DNA of 28,351 nucleotides, from the IMG/VR virus record IMGVR_UViG_3300022921_000075, positions 1 to 28,351 of that record; one strand, given 5' to 3'. The translations under genes and the position numbers were made by a program. The notes below the pieces were generated by a model, which was given only the letters and a program-made list of their open reading frames with translations, did no database searches and was not told the origin of the DNA. Shown here one piece after another: positions 1 to 8,350 of this stretch. Each line of letters begins with the position of its first letter. The first letter of the stretch is position 1. This stretch comes from a virus.

Positions 1-99
1 AGTTGGACTCGCAGTACCAATACCAACACGGTTATTAGCATCATCAACAAATAATGTATTGGAGTCTACGTTTATACCGGACAGATAACGAATTGCCAT
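1..99 (-). CDS. Tail-fibre-like protein, N-terminal part (cut by left end)
   Basis: The first 33 codons of a minus-strand gene are visible, starting at an ATG at 99 and running off the left edge. The peptide begins MAIRYLSGINVDSNTLF and continues with NRVGIGTASPT, a motif repeated in many phage tail-fibre and adhesin proteins. The first six residues almost match those of the next upstream tail protein (MAIKYLS), which suggests a shared attachment or assembly segment. An exact TAnnTTTG promoter element lies just upstream. Tail role is inferred from the motif and position. The function of the missing part cannot be seen. Confidence 0.7.
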   Translation of the reverse strand, partial: MAIRYLSGINVDSNTLFVDDANNRVGIGTASPT

Positions 100-116
100 A
101 TCTTCTTTATTTTACA

Positions 117-124
117 CAAAAATA
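117..124 (-). promoter_or_regulatory. Bacteroidota-type -7 element (TATTTTTG)
   Basis: On the minus strand this reads TATTTTTG, an exact match to the TAnnTTTG box of Bacteroidota promoters. It lies 17 bp upstream of the start at 99, giving a very short leader. The nearest upstream TTG (151-149) is 24 bp away, longer than usual, so the -33 element is uncertain. A terminator-like hairpin sits directly upstream, which fits a new transcription unit beginning here. Confidence 0.45.
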
Positions 125-137
125 CGATAAATAGAAA

Positions 138-157
138 GGGAGGTATCACAACCTCCC
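138..157 (-). terminator. Hairpin terminator after the 496-aa tail gene
   Basis: A perfect 7-bp inverted repeat (GGGAGGT, 6-nt loop, ACCTCCC) lies between two tail genes. Read on the minus strand it is followed by TTTCTATTT, a broken T tract. It is probably a rho-independent terminator ending the transcript that covers the 496-aa tail protein. The T tract is weak, so termination may be partial. Confidence 0.55.
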
Positions 158-188
158 CCTCCTAATAATCTATGTTTAAGCACTACTC

Positions 189-1679
189 TTAGTACACCTT
201 GCTAATCAAAACACGATAAGCAGCAGCACTGGGGGCAGCAGCAAAAGTTAACGTAACAACACTCGCAGAAGTACGCACCGTATCTACGTGAACCGTATCA
301 TACGTAGCGTTGTCATACACCTGCACGATAACGTCCCGGGTCCCAAGGCCGTGACTGATGGCATAAACGGTGTTAGTTCCATCGCCAACATTCGCATAGT
401 ATCCACTGTTGGCAGCGTAGTCAACAATAGCAGCCTTAACGCCAGCAGGGGTGACAGCACGTACAGTGTCCGTACCCGTGATAACCTCAGCGTTGGTAGC
501 AAGCTCTACAATACCCTTATTAGCGTCTGTAGCGTCTTCTCCGCTGATTGTGATGGTAGAGCCTGAACCCGTAGTATTGATGCCTTCTCCGGCAGCAATC
601 GTAATGTCACCGCTAGAGGGGCTAGCAGAACCGCTTTCCGTAGAGATTAAAAGAGCATCAAGAGCATCCTGTACGTTAATCTTCTTAACGACACCAGACT
701 CCTGTACGAGCATTGAAGTTCCTTGACCAGCAAGACCTGTAGCGATGCTACCAATATGGAAGGGTTGGTCAATGGTAGAGAAATAGTCTCCCGTCTCATC
801 CCATACGAAGCTTACGTTGGCAGACGTTCCACGCTCAACCTCAAAACCAGCATTCTGTGAAGGAGTGCCAGCCTCGTCAGCATTAAGCAAAATAACGCTG
901 TCGCCAATCTCAACGGTGTTGGAATTCACGTAGGTAGTGGTGCCAGTAACCGTAAGGTTAGCGCCAATCGTTACAGTCGTACCGTCATCCGTGATGGAAG
1001 AGTTGGTGAGCTGGTTGTTACTATTATCCCATTTAAGAACGTAGTTGTTGCTGAGGTTCGTTCCGTTTTTAAGGGCGATGTCGTCAGCGTTAACAGTGAT
1101 ACCTTCCCCGGCACCTACGTTCAATGTGATGCTTGAGCCTAGGGCTACCGTACCGCCATTGACAAGACCAGCGCCGGCAGTAACCGTTACACTGCTGTTG
1201 GTCAGTGAGCTGTTGGGGATAGAGCCAAGCTGAAGGGTTGTTCCGCTGATATTGATACCAGAGGCGGTAGATGCCGTCAGCCATTCAGACTTACCTGCGC
1301 TATCGTCCCAGAATAAGATGCGGTCAGCGTTGGGGTCAACCAAGTCCTCCAAGCCCAAGTGGTTCAGCTCAATGGTATCAGCATTTACTTGGATACCTGT
1401 GCCCTGACCAATATTGAGGGTAATGACATCACCAGTGCCAGAGGTTGAGGCTGTTAGACCTGCACCACCAAGTACGTCTTGGATGTCTCCGGACATATCC
1501 ACCCACGCAGCACCGTCATAGAAGTACATTCTATCATCAACGGTGTTGTAATAGATTTGACCTTGGGCTGGGGTTGATGGAGCCGTAGCAAGATTTTGAA
1601 TGACAGCATTCTGAAGCTCCGTCTTGTTTAGGTTTACACCTGCGGTAGCTAAAATTTGTGATAGATACTTAATAGCCAT
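189..1679 (-). CDS. Tail fibre or tail surface protein, 496 aa
   Basis: The protein starts MAIKYLSQILATAG and has, at about residues 35-62, a segment common in phage tail proteins (PAQGQIYYNTVDDRMYFYDG followed by AAW). Two copies of a Gly/Thr/Asn-rich beta repeat follow, at about residues 71-106 and 169-205, both carrying ITLN(I/V)G and a GI-VNAD core. The C-terminal about 65 residues (SHGLGTRDVIVQVYD onwards, with VTLTF) resemble the C-terminus of the neighbouring 115-aa protein. This composition is typical of trimeric beta-rich tail fibres. It is the third gene after portal in transcription order. No enzymatic motif is seen, and receptor binding is an inference from type and position. Confidence 0.75.
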   Translation of the reverse strand: MAIKYLSQILATAGVNLNKTELQNAVIQNLATAPSTPAQGQIYYNTVDDRMYFYDGAAWVDMSGDIQDVLGGAGLTASTSGTGDVITLNIGQGTGIQVNADTIELNHLGLEDLVDPNADRILFWDDSAGKSEWLTASTASGINISGTTLQLGSIPNSSLTNSSVTVTAGAGLVNGGTVALGSSITLNVGAGEGITVNADDIALKNGTNLSNNYVLKWDNSNNQLTNSSITDDGTTVTIGANLTVTGTTTYVNSNTVEIGDSVILLNADEAGTPSQNAGFEVERGTSANVSFVWDETGDYFSTIDQPFHIGSIATGLAGQGTSMLVQESGVVKKINVQDALDALLISTESGSASPSSGDITIAAGEGINTTGSGSTITISGEDATDANKGIVELATNAEVITGTDTVRAVTPAGVKAAIVDYAANSGYYANVGDGTNTVYAISHGLGTRDVIVQVYDNATYDTVHVDTVRTSASVVTLTFAAAPSAAAYRVLISKVY

Positions 1680-1685
1680 CGTTTG

Positions 1686-2033
1686 TTAGTTAAAGTATGC
1701 CTTGCCGCTAAAGGCTCCAGCAAAGGTTAATGTTACTTGGTTGTCAGAGTTATATTCAACTTCACCCACAACAACGCTCTCAGCTGAGTCAACTACTACT
1801 ACTGATGGGCGCTTATTTAGGTTATGCGTTACGACCCACGATGCCGAGGGTAAGGATTGCACATATACATAATGCTTGTCGGCAGAGCCGCCAAGACCAA
1901 CGATAGAATACTTATCAAGTACCGTTACCGTCTGGGTCGGTTGCGTAACAGTTGATACACGCTGTGTATCAGGCAGAGTAATGGCTACATTCTGCTGCTG
2001 TCCATTGGTGATATCTACATTTAAGTCTGCCAT
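1686..2033 (-). CDS. Small tail protein sharing the fibre C-terminal domain, 115 aa
   Basis: The C-terminal half (SWVVTHNLNKRPSVVVVDS to VTLTFAGAFSGKAY) matches a domain found at the ends of many phage tail proteins, and is paralogous in pattern to the last about 65 residues of the 496-aa neighbour (W/I-x-HxL, then V-V-x-D, then VTLTF). The N-terminal half is rich in Thr, Val and Gln and has no recognisable motif. The start ATG at 2033 overlaps the stop codon of the upstream gene by one base (TAATG), showing translational coupling. It is likely a virion tail component, with the exact place unknown. Confidence 0.65.
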   Translation of the reverse strand: MADLNVDITNGQQQNVAITLPDTQRVSTVTQPTQTVTVLDKYSIVGLGGSADKHYVYVQSLPSASWVVTHNLNKRPSVVVVDSAESVVVGEVEYNSDNQVTLTFAGAFSGKAYFN

Positions 2034-2428
2034 TATACTGCTACGTCCTCGTTAATCTTGAAGATTCCATAAAACCAAGTTTGTACGCTTGAATCATCCA
2101 CCTTGGTGGCCTCTAAGTCATACACATAAATACCTGAAGATACAGTAGCCATAAATGATGCGGAACTAGATGCCGTAACAAGCCCAGCCGATGTGCCAAG
2201 AATATTAAATCCAGTAGACGTATCTCCCGTCGTTCCAATTACTGCACCTCCGGGGGTCGTGTCTGTTTCTCGCACCTCCATCTTGAACGTGTATACAGAT
2301 GGTGTTGTAACATCTAAAGCTGCTCCATCAGAATCCTTTATTGTGAACTCAAGAGTAAACGTATCACCCTTTCTGCAGGTGATATCAACCCTTTTTGAAA
2401 TGTCTAGATTTACTGATGTAATAGCCAT
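2033..2428 (-). CDS. Unknown virion-operon protein, 131 aa
   Basis: A beta-rich sequence with a central KGDTFTLEFTIKDSDG segment and YTFKMEVRE, followed by a Ser/Thr/Gly-rich part and a YVYDLEAT strand. This pattern recalls the N-terminal immunoglobulin-like fold of some baseplate or tail proteins, where a linear-potential strand (FTLEF..KD..G) precedes KMxVR, but I cannot place it in a family with confidence. It sits between portal and the tail proteins and is coupled to the 115-aa gene by a one-base overlap. A structural or assembly role is inferred from position. Confidence 0.6.
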   Translation of the reverse strand: MAITSVNLDISKRVDITCRKGDTFTLEFTIKDSDGAALDVTTPSVYTFKMEVRETDTTPGGAVIGTTGDTSTGFNILGTSAGLVTASSSASFMATVSSGIYVYDLEATKVDDSSVQTWFYGIFKINEDVAV

Positions 2429-2446
2429 ACTGCAAATTTATGAAAA

Positions 2447-4867
2447 TTATCGGAACAAATTGTCTAAGTCCTCCGATTCATCTTGAATTTCTCCGCGCAC
2501 ACCCTGACGTTGAGAAATCAATTTACTCTGGTCCGCCGTCTGCTTTTTAATGCGGTCATCCTTTCGGTCTTCCTGCATATTATTTAGCTCTTTTTTCATA
2601 TTTGCAGAAACCTGAGCTGCAGCCTTAGCGTTCTCCCCTTTGATGCTTTCTAGTTGCGCCTTTAGCTGGTATTCAAGTTGTATTTTTTGCATCTCCAGCT
2701 GCATTAGCTGAGATTCAACCTGAAGCCTAGACTGAGCCTTCACCTGTTCGATTTGAGAATCCGCTTGCATCTTAGCTTGAGCAGCGGAGGTCTGTGCGTC
2801 AATTTGATTCTGAATGTTTTGCTGAGCCTCCTGTTGGCGGCGCTTAATTCGTCTAGAGCGACGTACAATCAACAACCTTTCAGCCTGGTCAATGTCTCGC
2901 AATTTGCGAATTGCAATTGCATCCTCTAGGTCAATCTCGCCTTGGGCTAGAGATTGCTGAATGTTTTGCTCTAAATACATTTTATCGGTGTCGTCCATTT
3001 CTGTTTGAACAACAACACCAAAGTTGTACATAGGAAGCTTCTCAAACTCCTTAATCGTATTCATAGACTCCTTGCCTATTGCCTTTGTGTAGGTCTTATA
3101 AAGAACAGAGTCTTTAGGCAGTATTTGAACACATTTAATGATGTCCTCACAGACCTTTTTATAAAGGACCATAGAGGAGTGTGTGATGTCGTATATGGCG
3201 TTATTGGCGGCCGCTAAAGCCTGCTCCCGAACTCCAACAAGCGCCTCACCCTTCGGGGTTGAGCCATCCATAACCTCATTGATTCCTGTTGCATCTCTAA
3301 TCATACCTAAGTAATGATTATAAAGGGTGACAAGCTCGTTGATGTTTCGAATGGTATTGTTTATCTCTCGAATTGGAGGATTTTGAAATCCGCCCTCTGG
3401 GTTCTTTGAGCGGTAATACATAACTCCAGTCTGCTCGTAGATATCTTGAATGTCAAGTGGAGACAACTCTCCACCGTTGCCCAAGGATACATTAGAAAGA
3501 CCCTCAATGTCAATCATAATTCCGTCAGGCTTTGCTTTAGCAATTGCCTGCTGAATCTTCAGGTGCGTAATCTGTAATTGGTCAGCGAATCCAACGATAC
3601 TGCTAACCATAGATTTAGGCATCATACGTCGGAAATTCGTGTAGACGATAGAGTATGATAGTGTTGTTCGTGATATATCGTGGATATTTCTTGGTTGATT
3701 ATTCTTCTTAGAATACGAAACCAATGCGTCCGCTCCGGGGATATAAATACCTCCATACACGCACATAATATCCATATAGAATGGGTTACGGTCAAATACC
3801 GACTGGGTCGGCATCTTATATTCTTCTCCCTTATAATAAAAGCCTATATTGCCGTACTTAGACTGCTTCTCTTCGTAAATCTGTTGGTCGAGACCAATGA
3901 ATTCAAAGTCAAGAACAGTTACTCGGAAGTCATCATACCCGTATGAGTTTCGCCCAGAAGTTGGGTCATACCACATAGAGTTCAGCTTGCTGGAGTCATT
4001 CCCAAATTTACTTTGGTTTGATACAGCAACTTTCTTCCACTCTTCTTCCGTTAGGTTTTTTGCAATTCGCTTTAGGTCAATGATTGACATTTGACGAATT
4101 TCACCAGCGTAAACAAGGTCACGCATAGTTGGGTCCTCAGAGTATGAATGAACAATACCAGATGGGTCAACATATCGCTCTACGATTCCGTGATTTGGGT
4201 CGTTTTCCCGCTTAACAGCCGCCACCCCGCACACGACAAGGTCCTCAACCGCACGGCGGAAAACAGAGTCGTTAAAGGAGTTCCACTCCAGGGTTAAGTT
4301 TGTTGAAATCTGTGCCGCAATCTCTGCTGCTATCTTTATGTTTGTGTCTAAGAAGATTTCCGCTTCATCGGTGGAGTCTGGCAAGCTGTCAATGTCATCC
4401 ATAAGCTGAACGCCCATTTGGCGCATCTCCTTTAGGAATTGCTTATTTTCAATTGCAGCCTTGATTCGAGCCTTGCGCTCTTCTTTTTCTGTGCGGGAAA
4501 TGGTGTCGATAGCGTCAACATTTGGATATGGCTTTCGGGCCAAAATCTTGTTAACTACAATCTTAACGAACTTGGGTACGATTGGAACTGGAGACCAGTC
4601 AATGTTCAAAAGTGTTCCATCGTTATTTGTTGGGTCTAGACTGCTGAGAATCTGTTTGTAGATTCGAGTGTCTTGAGTTCCTTGCGCGTAGTCGCGGTTT
4701 CGCTCGAATTCACGCTGGCGCTTTTGGAAAAGACCTTGCGTGTTGTCAACCCCTCCCCACTGCCCTAGGATAGCCTTGGCGTATTTTTTGCCATAATCGC
4801 TTCCGGCCTTTACTAAGGCTGGGGCTGTTGGGTCTGGGAATGACCCTATGTTTTTTTCTGTTGACAT
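2447..4867 (-). CDS. Portal protein, 806 aa
   Basis: This is the probable portal, the dodecameric ring at the unique vertex through which DNA enters. The order TerL-portal, the size of about 800 aa, and the central segment around RDATGINEVMDGSTPKGEAL followed by ALAAANNAIYD all fit large portals of Bacteroidota phages. The last about 150 residues are Gln/Lys/Arg-rich and form a probable long coiled coil (RRQQEAQQNIQNQIDAQTSA onwards). An ATG at 4909 gives 14 more residues, but the ATG at 4867 is preferred. It follows an A-rich leader and a TATCTTTG promoter box at 4914-4907, and its product starts MSTEKNIGSF. The portal assignment rests on pattern and synteny, not on an alignment. Confidence 0.8.
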   Translation of the reverse strand: MSTEKNIGSFPDPTAPALVKAGSDYGKKYAKAILGQWGGVDNTQGLFQKRQREFERNRDYAQGTQDTRIYKQILSSLDPTNNDGTLLNIDWSPVPIVPKFVKIVVNKILARKPYPNVDAIDTISRTEKEERKARIKAAIENKQFLKEMRQMGVQLMDDIDSLPDSTDEAEIFLDTNIKIAAEIAAQISTNLTLEWNSFNDSVFRRAVEDLVVCGVAAVKRENDPNHGIVERYVDPSGIVHSYSEDPTMRDLVYAGEIRQMSIIDLKRIAKNLTEEEWKKVAVSNQSKFGNDSSKLNSMWYDPTSGRNSYGYDDFRVTVLDFEFIGLDQQIYEEKQSKYGNIGFYYKGEEYKMPTQSVFDRNPFYMDIMCVYGGIYIPGADALVSYSKKNNQPRNIHDISRTTLSYSIVYTNFRRMMPKSMVSSIVGFADQLQITHLKIQQAIAKAKPDGIMIDIEGLSNVSLGNGGELSPLDIQDIYEQTGVMYYRSKNPEGGFQNPPIREINNTIRNINELVTLYNHYLGMIRDATGINEVMDGSTPKGEALVGVREQALAAANNAIYDITHSSMVLYKKVCEDIIKCVQILPKDSVLYKTYTKAIGKESMNTIKEFEKLPMYNFGVVVQTEMDDTDKMYLEQNIQQSLAQGEIDLEDAIAIRKLRDIDQAERLLIVRRSRRIKRRQQEAQQNIQNQIDAQTSAAQAKMQADSQIEQVKAQSRLQVESQLMQLEMQKIQLEYQLKAQLESIKGENAKAAAQVSANMKKELNNMQEDRKDDRIKKQTADQSKLISQRQGVRGEIQDESEDLDNLFR

Positions 4868-4906
4868 ATCTTTGTTTCTAAAGCATTTCGCGGAAGAACT
4901 CAAATG

Positions 4907-4914
4907 CAAAGATA
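4907..4914 (-). promoter_or_regulatory. Bacteroidota-type -7 element before portal (TATCTTTG)
   Basis: On the minus strand TATCTTTG matches TAnnTTTG exactly and is followed by CA, a usual start region, about 40 bp before the preferred portal start. It overlaps the gap directly after the TerL stop codon. There is no good TTTG at the usual distance (the position holds TATG), so this may be a weak or activator-dependent promoter that boosts portal and tail genes. Confidence 0.4.
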
Positions 4915-4931
4915 CGTAAATATACGTTCAA

Positions 4932-7064
4932 TTACATAGAATCCCTAGTCCAGTATTTATGCCGCCTAAAAAATTCTTTTCCTTCGAAGTTGGACAACTT
5001 CGGCTTATCTGTTTTTACCTGTGCGGCAAGAAGGGCAAGACCGCTTGAAATTGACAGGTCATATTTGGTACGATTGTTAATCTTAAATGAAATCCAATCT
5101 TCTAGCGTTCTGTTTAAATACATATTTCCATAGGAGCCATCTTCTCGCTCCCCAACATATTTGTGTATGTAGGCCTCTATTGACTGGGCGTGAGCCTGAA
5201 GTATCTCTTGAGAGTTTGACGGTATACCCTTTGTCTTTGAGGATGATGCGGAGCCGCCAAGATGTTTTGGTCTATCTAGCAAATAGTCTATATACCCCCT
5301 TTGCTCGAAGTACCTCGCTATGCCGTACTTGTTGTTCTCTATTAGAATTGGATAGCCAAAGAACACAGCAGCCATAAGGACGTCTTCATAGAATATAGAT
5401 GCAAGCGGGGGCCTCTCCGCGTACTCTGCTACAAACATATTAGATACGTCGTTCATATTGAACTTGTTGTAAAAGTGACAGGCTCCCTTTGAGCCTCGCC
5501 CATCAACCGTGGAGTCAAGGTCATATGAGTCACATCCTCCAACTCCCATTTCGGCGTTACCGGGGGACCAATGTCCACTTCGGCCTTTTGCTCTACTGTT
5601 TCTCTTGTCCTGACTTTGCATCCAAGACAAATACCACCTTCCTTCGGCGCTAGGCTCCCACAGAACCTCTGTGTCCTTTACCCCGGCGGCCCAGTGGAAA
5701 TTACCACGAACAACTGGAGACGGATACATCATATCGTTATAATTGACCTGCTCGTATATTTTTCCTAGGTCAAACAGGCTACCCTCAACAGAATCCCTAA
5801 AGGCCTCATCTGAAGAAAACGGAAACTGACGAATAACTTCGTTAAGTTCGTTTTTATCGCTTTTTAGTCCGTTGCGCTCATTTTCTAGGTATTGTCTAGC
5901 TCCTATATTCACATACTCGCCATCGTTGTTTAGCACAGCCTCTTCTGGGGTGTCTACGATTGGATTCCCGTACTTGTCAAAGAACCCCTCAAGCGCCTCG
6001 TATGCTGGAACAAACATACGGTACAACATAGAGCGCGTCCTTCCGTTTGAGTTTCTCTCGGATGGATTGCTGTCCATCCACAGGTCTTTGAACTGCTGAC
6101 CGCCCTTATCCATAGGATTAACGGTGGAGCCCACTAGGGCTGTTCCAACAACCTTTCTACCAACGATAAGGCAGGTTCTGTTGATTCTCCACGCCTCTCG
6201 TATATCCGTTGGCTTTTCCCACTTTCCGGCTTCATCAAGAAACAGCATATACATACGCTCTCCGTCATAGGCGTTGTTCACCGTGTTCCTCCAGTTGATA
6301 ACCGAGTTCAGCGCCTCTCCCTGTTGGGCGGCCTTATTGCTTTTAGTAATTCTTTGCGAAGGCTCACGAAAGGCCAACTCCATACGCGGGTTTGTTGTTC
6401 CATCTTGAATTGGTTTGAAAAAGAACGGGTATGATTTGTACATACGCACAACCTTCTTCATAAATACGTTCTCTTGAGCGTCAGAGCCGGTCTTTGACAT
6501 AATCCCCAACACCTTGTCTTTTGCTACGGTACCCTCGCTTAGAATCATCGAGGAGGCCATATTGGTGTATCCAGAGCGTCGACACTTAACAAACAACTGC
6601 CCAACGCATCTCGGGTCAACCTTACACGCCTCAGCGTGTATGAACAGTTTTCGCTGAAAGTCTAGATAGTTGCCATAAAAAGAGCCATCAATCTTGCTCC
6701 ACTGCAGCATCATATAATGGTTACCCGTAATGTATGTTGGAACACCGTTATTGTAGAACCACAGCCCCTCTTTTCTCCTTCGGAACTCTTCTTTAATATA
6801 CGGGAGGAATTTGGACTGAACCTCTTTTGGCTGCTCCATCCACGCATCCATAGTTTTTGTTTTATCAATGGAGTCCGGAACAACGTTCCTGCTCCACATC
6901 TGATTCTCTTTGGGGAGGTTGTGGTACAGTATATCCTTGTCGTCTGGCTGGGCCGGCAGCTGAATATATAGGCCGTCAATCTCCACAATCTTTCCAGACG
7001 TGTTGTTTGGGCAGATGTTTACAATCTCGCTGTCGAATCCCTTAATACTGATTAAACCAGACAT
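4932..7064 (-). CDS. terL: Terminase large subunit, 710 aa
   Basis: TerL is the ATPase-nuclease that cuts and pumps phage DNA into the prohead through the portal. The ATPase part carries a Walker B with catalytic Glu (MLFLDEAGKW, about residues 273-282) and a P-loop-like segment at about 158-167 (FVKCRRSGYT) that lacks the classical GKT/S. The C-terminal nuclease part shows GGCDSYDLDSTVDGRGSKG at about 509-527, with Asp residues suited to bind metal in an RNase H-like fold. The length is in the usual range for TerL of large phages. Portal follows directly. The upstream gap holds an opposite-strand lipoprotein gene, and I see no promoter there, so TerL is probably read from an upstream transcript. 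Confidence 0.92.
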   Translation of the reverse strand: MSGLISIKGFDSEIVNICPNNTSGKIVEIDGLYIQLPAQPDDKDILYHNLPKENQMWSRNVVPDSIDKTKTMDAWMEQPKEVQSKFLPYIKEEFRRRKEGLWFYNNGVPTYITGNHYMMLQWSKIDGSFYGNYLDFQRKLFIHAEACKVDPRCVGQLFVKCRRSGYTNMASSMILSEGTVAKDKVLGIMSKTGSDAQENVFMKKVVRMYKSYPFFFKPIQDGTTNPRMELAFREPSQRITKSNKAAQQGEALNSVINWRNTVNNAYDGERMYMLFLDEAGKWEKPTDIREAWRINRTCLIVGRKVVGTALVGSTVNPMDKGGQQFKDLWMDSNPSERNSNGRTRSMLYRMFVPAYEALEGFFDKYGNPIVDTPEEAVLNNDGEYVNIGARQYLENERNGLKSDKNELNEVIRQFPFSSDEAFRDSVEGSLFDLGKIYEQVNYNDMMYPSPVVRGNFHWAAGVKDTEVLWEPSAEGRWYLSWMQSQDKRNSRAKGRSGHWSPGNAEMGVGGCDSYDLDSTVDGRGSKGACHFYNKFNMNDVSNMFVAEYAERPPLASIFYEDVLMAAVFFGYPILIENNKYGIARYFEQRGYIDYLLDRPKHLGGSASSSKTKGIPSNSQEILQAHAQSIEAYIHKYVGEREDGSYGNMYLNRTLEDWISFKINNRTKYDLSISSGLALLAAQVKTDKPKLSNFEGKEFFRRHKYWTRDSM

Positions 7065-7102
7065 TTTTTTTGTAACTTTACATTAAATTAACATTGGAGC
7101 AT

Positions 7103-7243
7103 ATGAAAAAATTACTAATCGCACTCTTTATCTTGTCTATCTTGTCCTCTTGTTCTTCCAGCTATGAATTGTCCTACACACACCCATCTTGTTCTGTGGT
7201 TGATTGTAGCAATTCATCCATTCATAGCCATATTATTTACTAA
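7103..7243 (+). CDS. Small lipoprotein, 46 aa, opposite to the packaging operon
   Basis: A plus-strand gene lies between TerL and its upstream neighbour. The product starts MKKLLIALFILSILSSC, a basic N-terminus, a hydrophobic stretch and a lipobox L-S-S-C with Cys17 as the lipidated residue. The mature part is only 30 residues and has two further Cys. A GGAG site lies 5 nt before the ATG, unusual here because most genes lack one. The end overlaps the convergent 97-aa gene by 11 bp. It is likely exported and anchored in a membrane. A superinfection-exclusion or host-surface role is possible but not shown. It resembles no family I recognise. Confidence 0.7.
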   Translation: MKKLLIALFILSILSSCSSSYELSYTHPSCSVVDCSNSSIHSHIIY

Positions 7244-7526
7244 ACTGCTCGGCAAAGCCGGCGGAGAAATCTTTTATATCTTCCATATCCCCGCCATCTC
7301 TAATTTCGCTGAGCATATTTTCTACTTCCATACGCATACGGAACATATCCCGACAATCCTGGGCGGTCTGCTTAATTGATTGCAGTTCCGCTTTTCGTGC
7401 GGAGCCAGAGATGTCTGGGTCGACAGGTTTTTGAATCTCCTGCACCATAGTGCGAATAGCAGTCTCCATAGCCTCTAGGAAGTCCTGCATCTCGTTTGCC
7501 GTGTTGAACTGTCGCTTCCTACCCAT
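7233..7526 (-). CDS. Unknown small helical protein upstream of TerL, 97 aa
   Basis: The product is predicted to be mostly helical (NTANEMQDFLEAMETAIRTM and RDMFRMRMEVENMLSEIRD) and starts with a basic MGRKRQF. It immediately precedes TerL in transcription order, the usual place of a small terminase subunit, and its size and helical character are compatible with that. No helix-turn-helix is evident, so a small-terminase role is only an inference from position. Its start overlaps the end of the GroES-like gene by 8 bp, showing operon coupling. Confidence 0.6.
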   Translation of the reverse strand: MGRKRQFNTANEMQDFLEAMETAIRTMVQEIQKPVDPDISGSARKAELQSIKQTAQDCRDMFRMRMEVENMLSEIRDGGDMEDIKDFSAGFAEQFSK

Positions 7527-8103
7527 TTTTCTTATATAAAATGTCGTTTGGCTTCATACGAAAAACCTCATCTCCGTTTGGTAGCTTGATTCGGTAGTCT
7601 GAATTCTTTGAATATCCGACCAAATCACCCTTTTTGAGTTCGAGTTCATCAGTTCCGGTGCCCTCGCAGTATACTTCTGCCTCTTGGTTGTCTTCTTTTG
7701 TCTTGTATCCAAGAAAAAGTCCAGATTTTGAGGCCTGTTCCTCTTGTTTTTGGCTCACGGCGCGCAGGAAGACCCAGTCTCCAAGCATCTTAACCTCTCC
7801 GGAGGGGGAAATGGCCGCATAGGCCTGCCCCTGGTAGTTTTTTGGGTCATATGACACCTTCACCACGTCGCCATCCACCCTATACTTATCCTTTTCTTGG
7901 TTGATATGGTGGTGGAAAATAAGCAAATCGCCGATTTCGGCGTCGGTTCCAAATTTCTGAGGTGTAGCAACTATTTCTGCATACGAAATTCGGCCTTCAA
8001 AGTCGTCGAAGCGCATATCCTTGGCGAGCGTTAGCGAGCCAACTTTAAATTCTTCCTCGAATGGCTTCTCCAACTTTACAAAAAAGTCGTATAAAGGTCG
8101 CAT
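7519..8103 (-). CDS. Tandem two-domain GroES-like co-chaperonin, 194 aa
   Basis: The protein reads as two GroES folds in a row. Domain 1 starts RPLYDFFVKLEKPFEEE, has a mobile-loop-like VGSLTL (residues 21-26) and the roof-strand GDLLIF (58-63). Domain 2 starts at about 108 (GDWVFLRAVSQKQEEQ), has SGLFL (127-131) in the mobile-loop position, GDLVGYSKN (149-157), and ends in FRMKPNDILYKK, close to the standard GroES ending with DIL. Each loop keeps a hydrophobic triplet (LTL, LFL) where GroES has IVL, the GroEL-binding residues. Phage co-chaperonins such as T4 gp31 help fold the capsid protein with host GroEL, and a similar role fits the position in the virion operon. Double-domain forms are known from plastids (Cpn20). 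The family call is by motif and length. Confidence 0.72.
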   Translation of the reverse strand: MRPLYDFFVKLEKPFEEEFKVGSLTLAKDMRFDDFEGRISYAEIVATPQKFGTDAEIGDLLIFHHHINQEKDKYRVDGDVVKVSYDPKNYQGQAYAAISPSGEVKMLGDWVFLRAVSQKQEEQASKSGLFLGYKTKEDNQEAEVYCEGTGTDELELKKGDLVGYSKNSDYRIKLPNGDEVFRMKPNDILYKKNG

Positions 8104-8104
8104 A

Positions 8105-8350
8105 CTAGAAGTTTATGTCAAACTCAATCATTGTAGGCGCGCCAGATACCTGCTTCCAAAGCACAATATTGCCTTTTTGGTCTTCTGTGTATATAAGGTA
8201 GCGCTCAATCCCGTATAGGGACAGTGCTCGCTCGTCTAGTTCTACTGCGCAAATGGTGTTATCACCAACTGAGTTACCCACCTTGTAGGCTAGACCGTTT
8301 TTTGGGTCCGCCCCAACTACAATCTTTCGGATAATATTTGAATTATTCAT
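8105..8350 (-). CDS. Unknown protein, 81 aa
   Basis: A small beta-rich protein (IIRKIVVGADPKNGLAYKVG, then YLIYTEDQKGNIVLWKQV) with no recognised motif. It lies between the first gene of the minus-strand operon, which it overlaps by 8 bp, and the GroES-like gene one base downstream, so it is certainly co-transcribed and probably translationally coupled. Function unknown. Confidence 0.65.
   Translation of the reverse strand: MNNSNIIRKIVVGADPKNGLAYKVGNSVGDNTICAVELDERALSLYGIERYLIYTEDQKGNIVLWKQVSGAPTMIEFDINF

Noticed and set aside
2193-2486. Plus-strand reading frames within the virion genes
   Set aside because: They lie opposite well-supported minus-strand genes and have no leaders or motifs of their own.
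4868-4909. A longer portal N-terminus starting at 4909
   Set aside because: It would begin inside the promoter region next to the -7 box; the ATG at 4867 has a normal A-rich leader.
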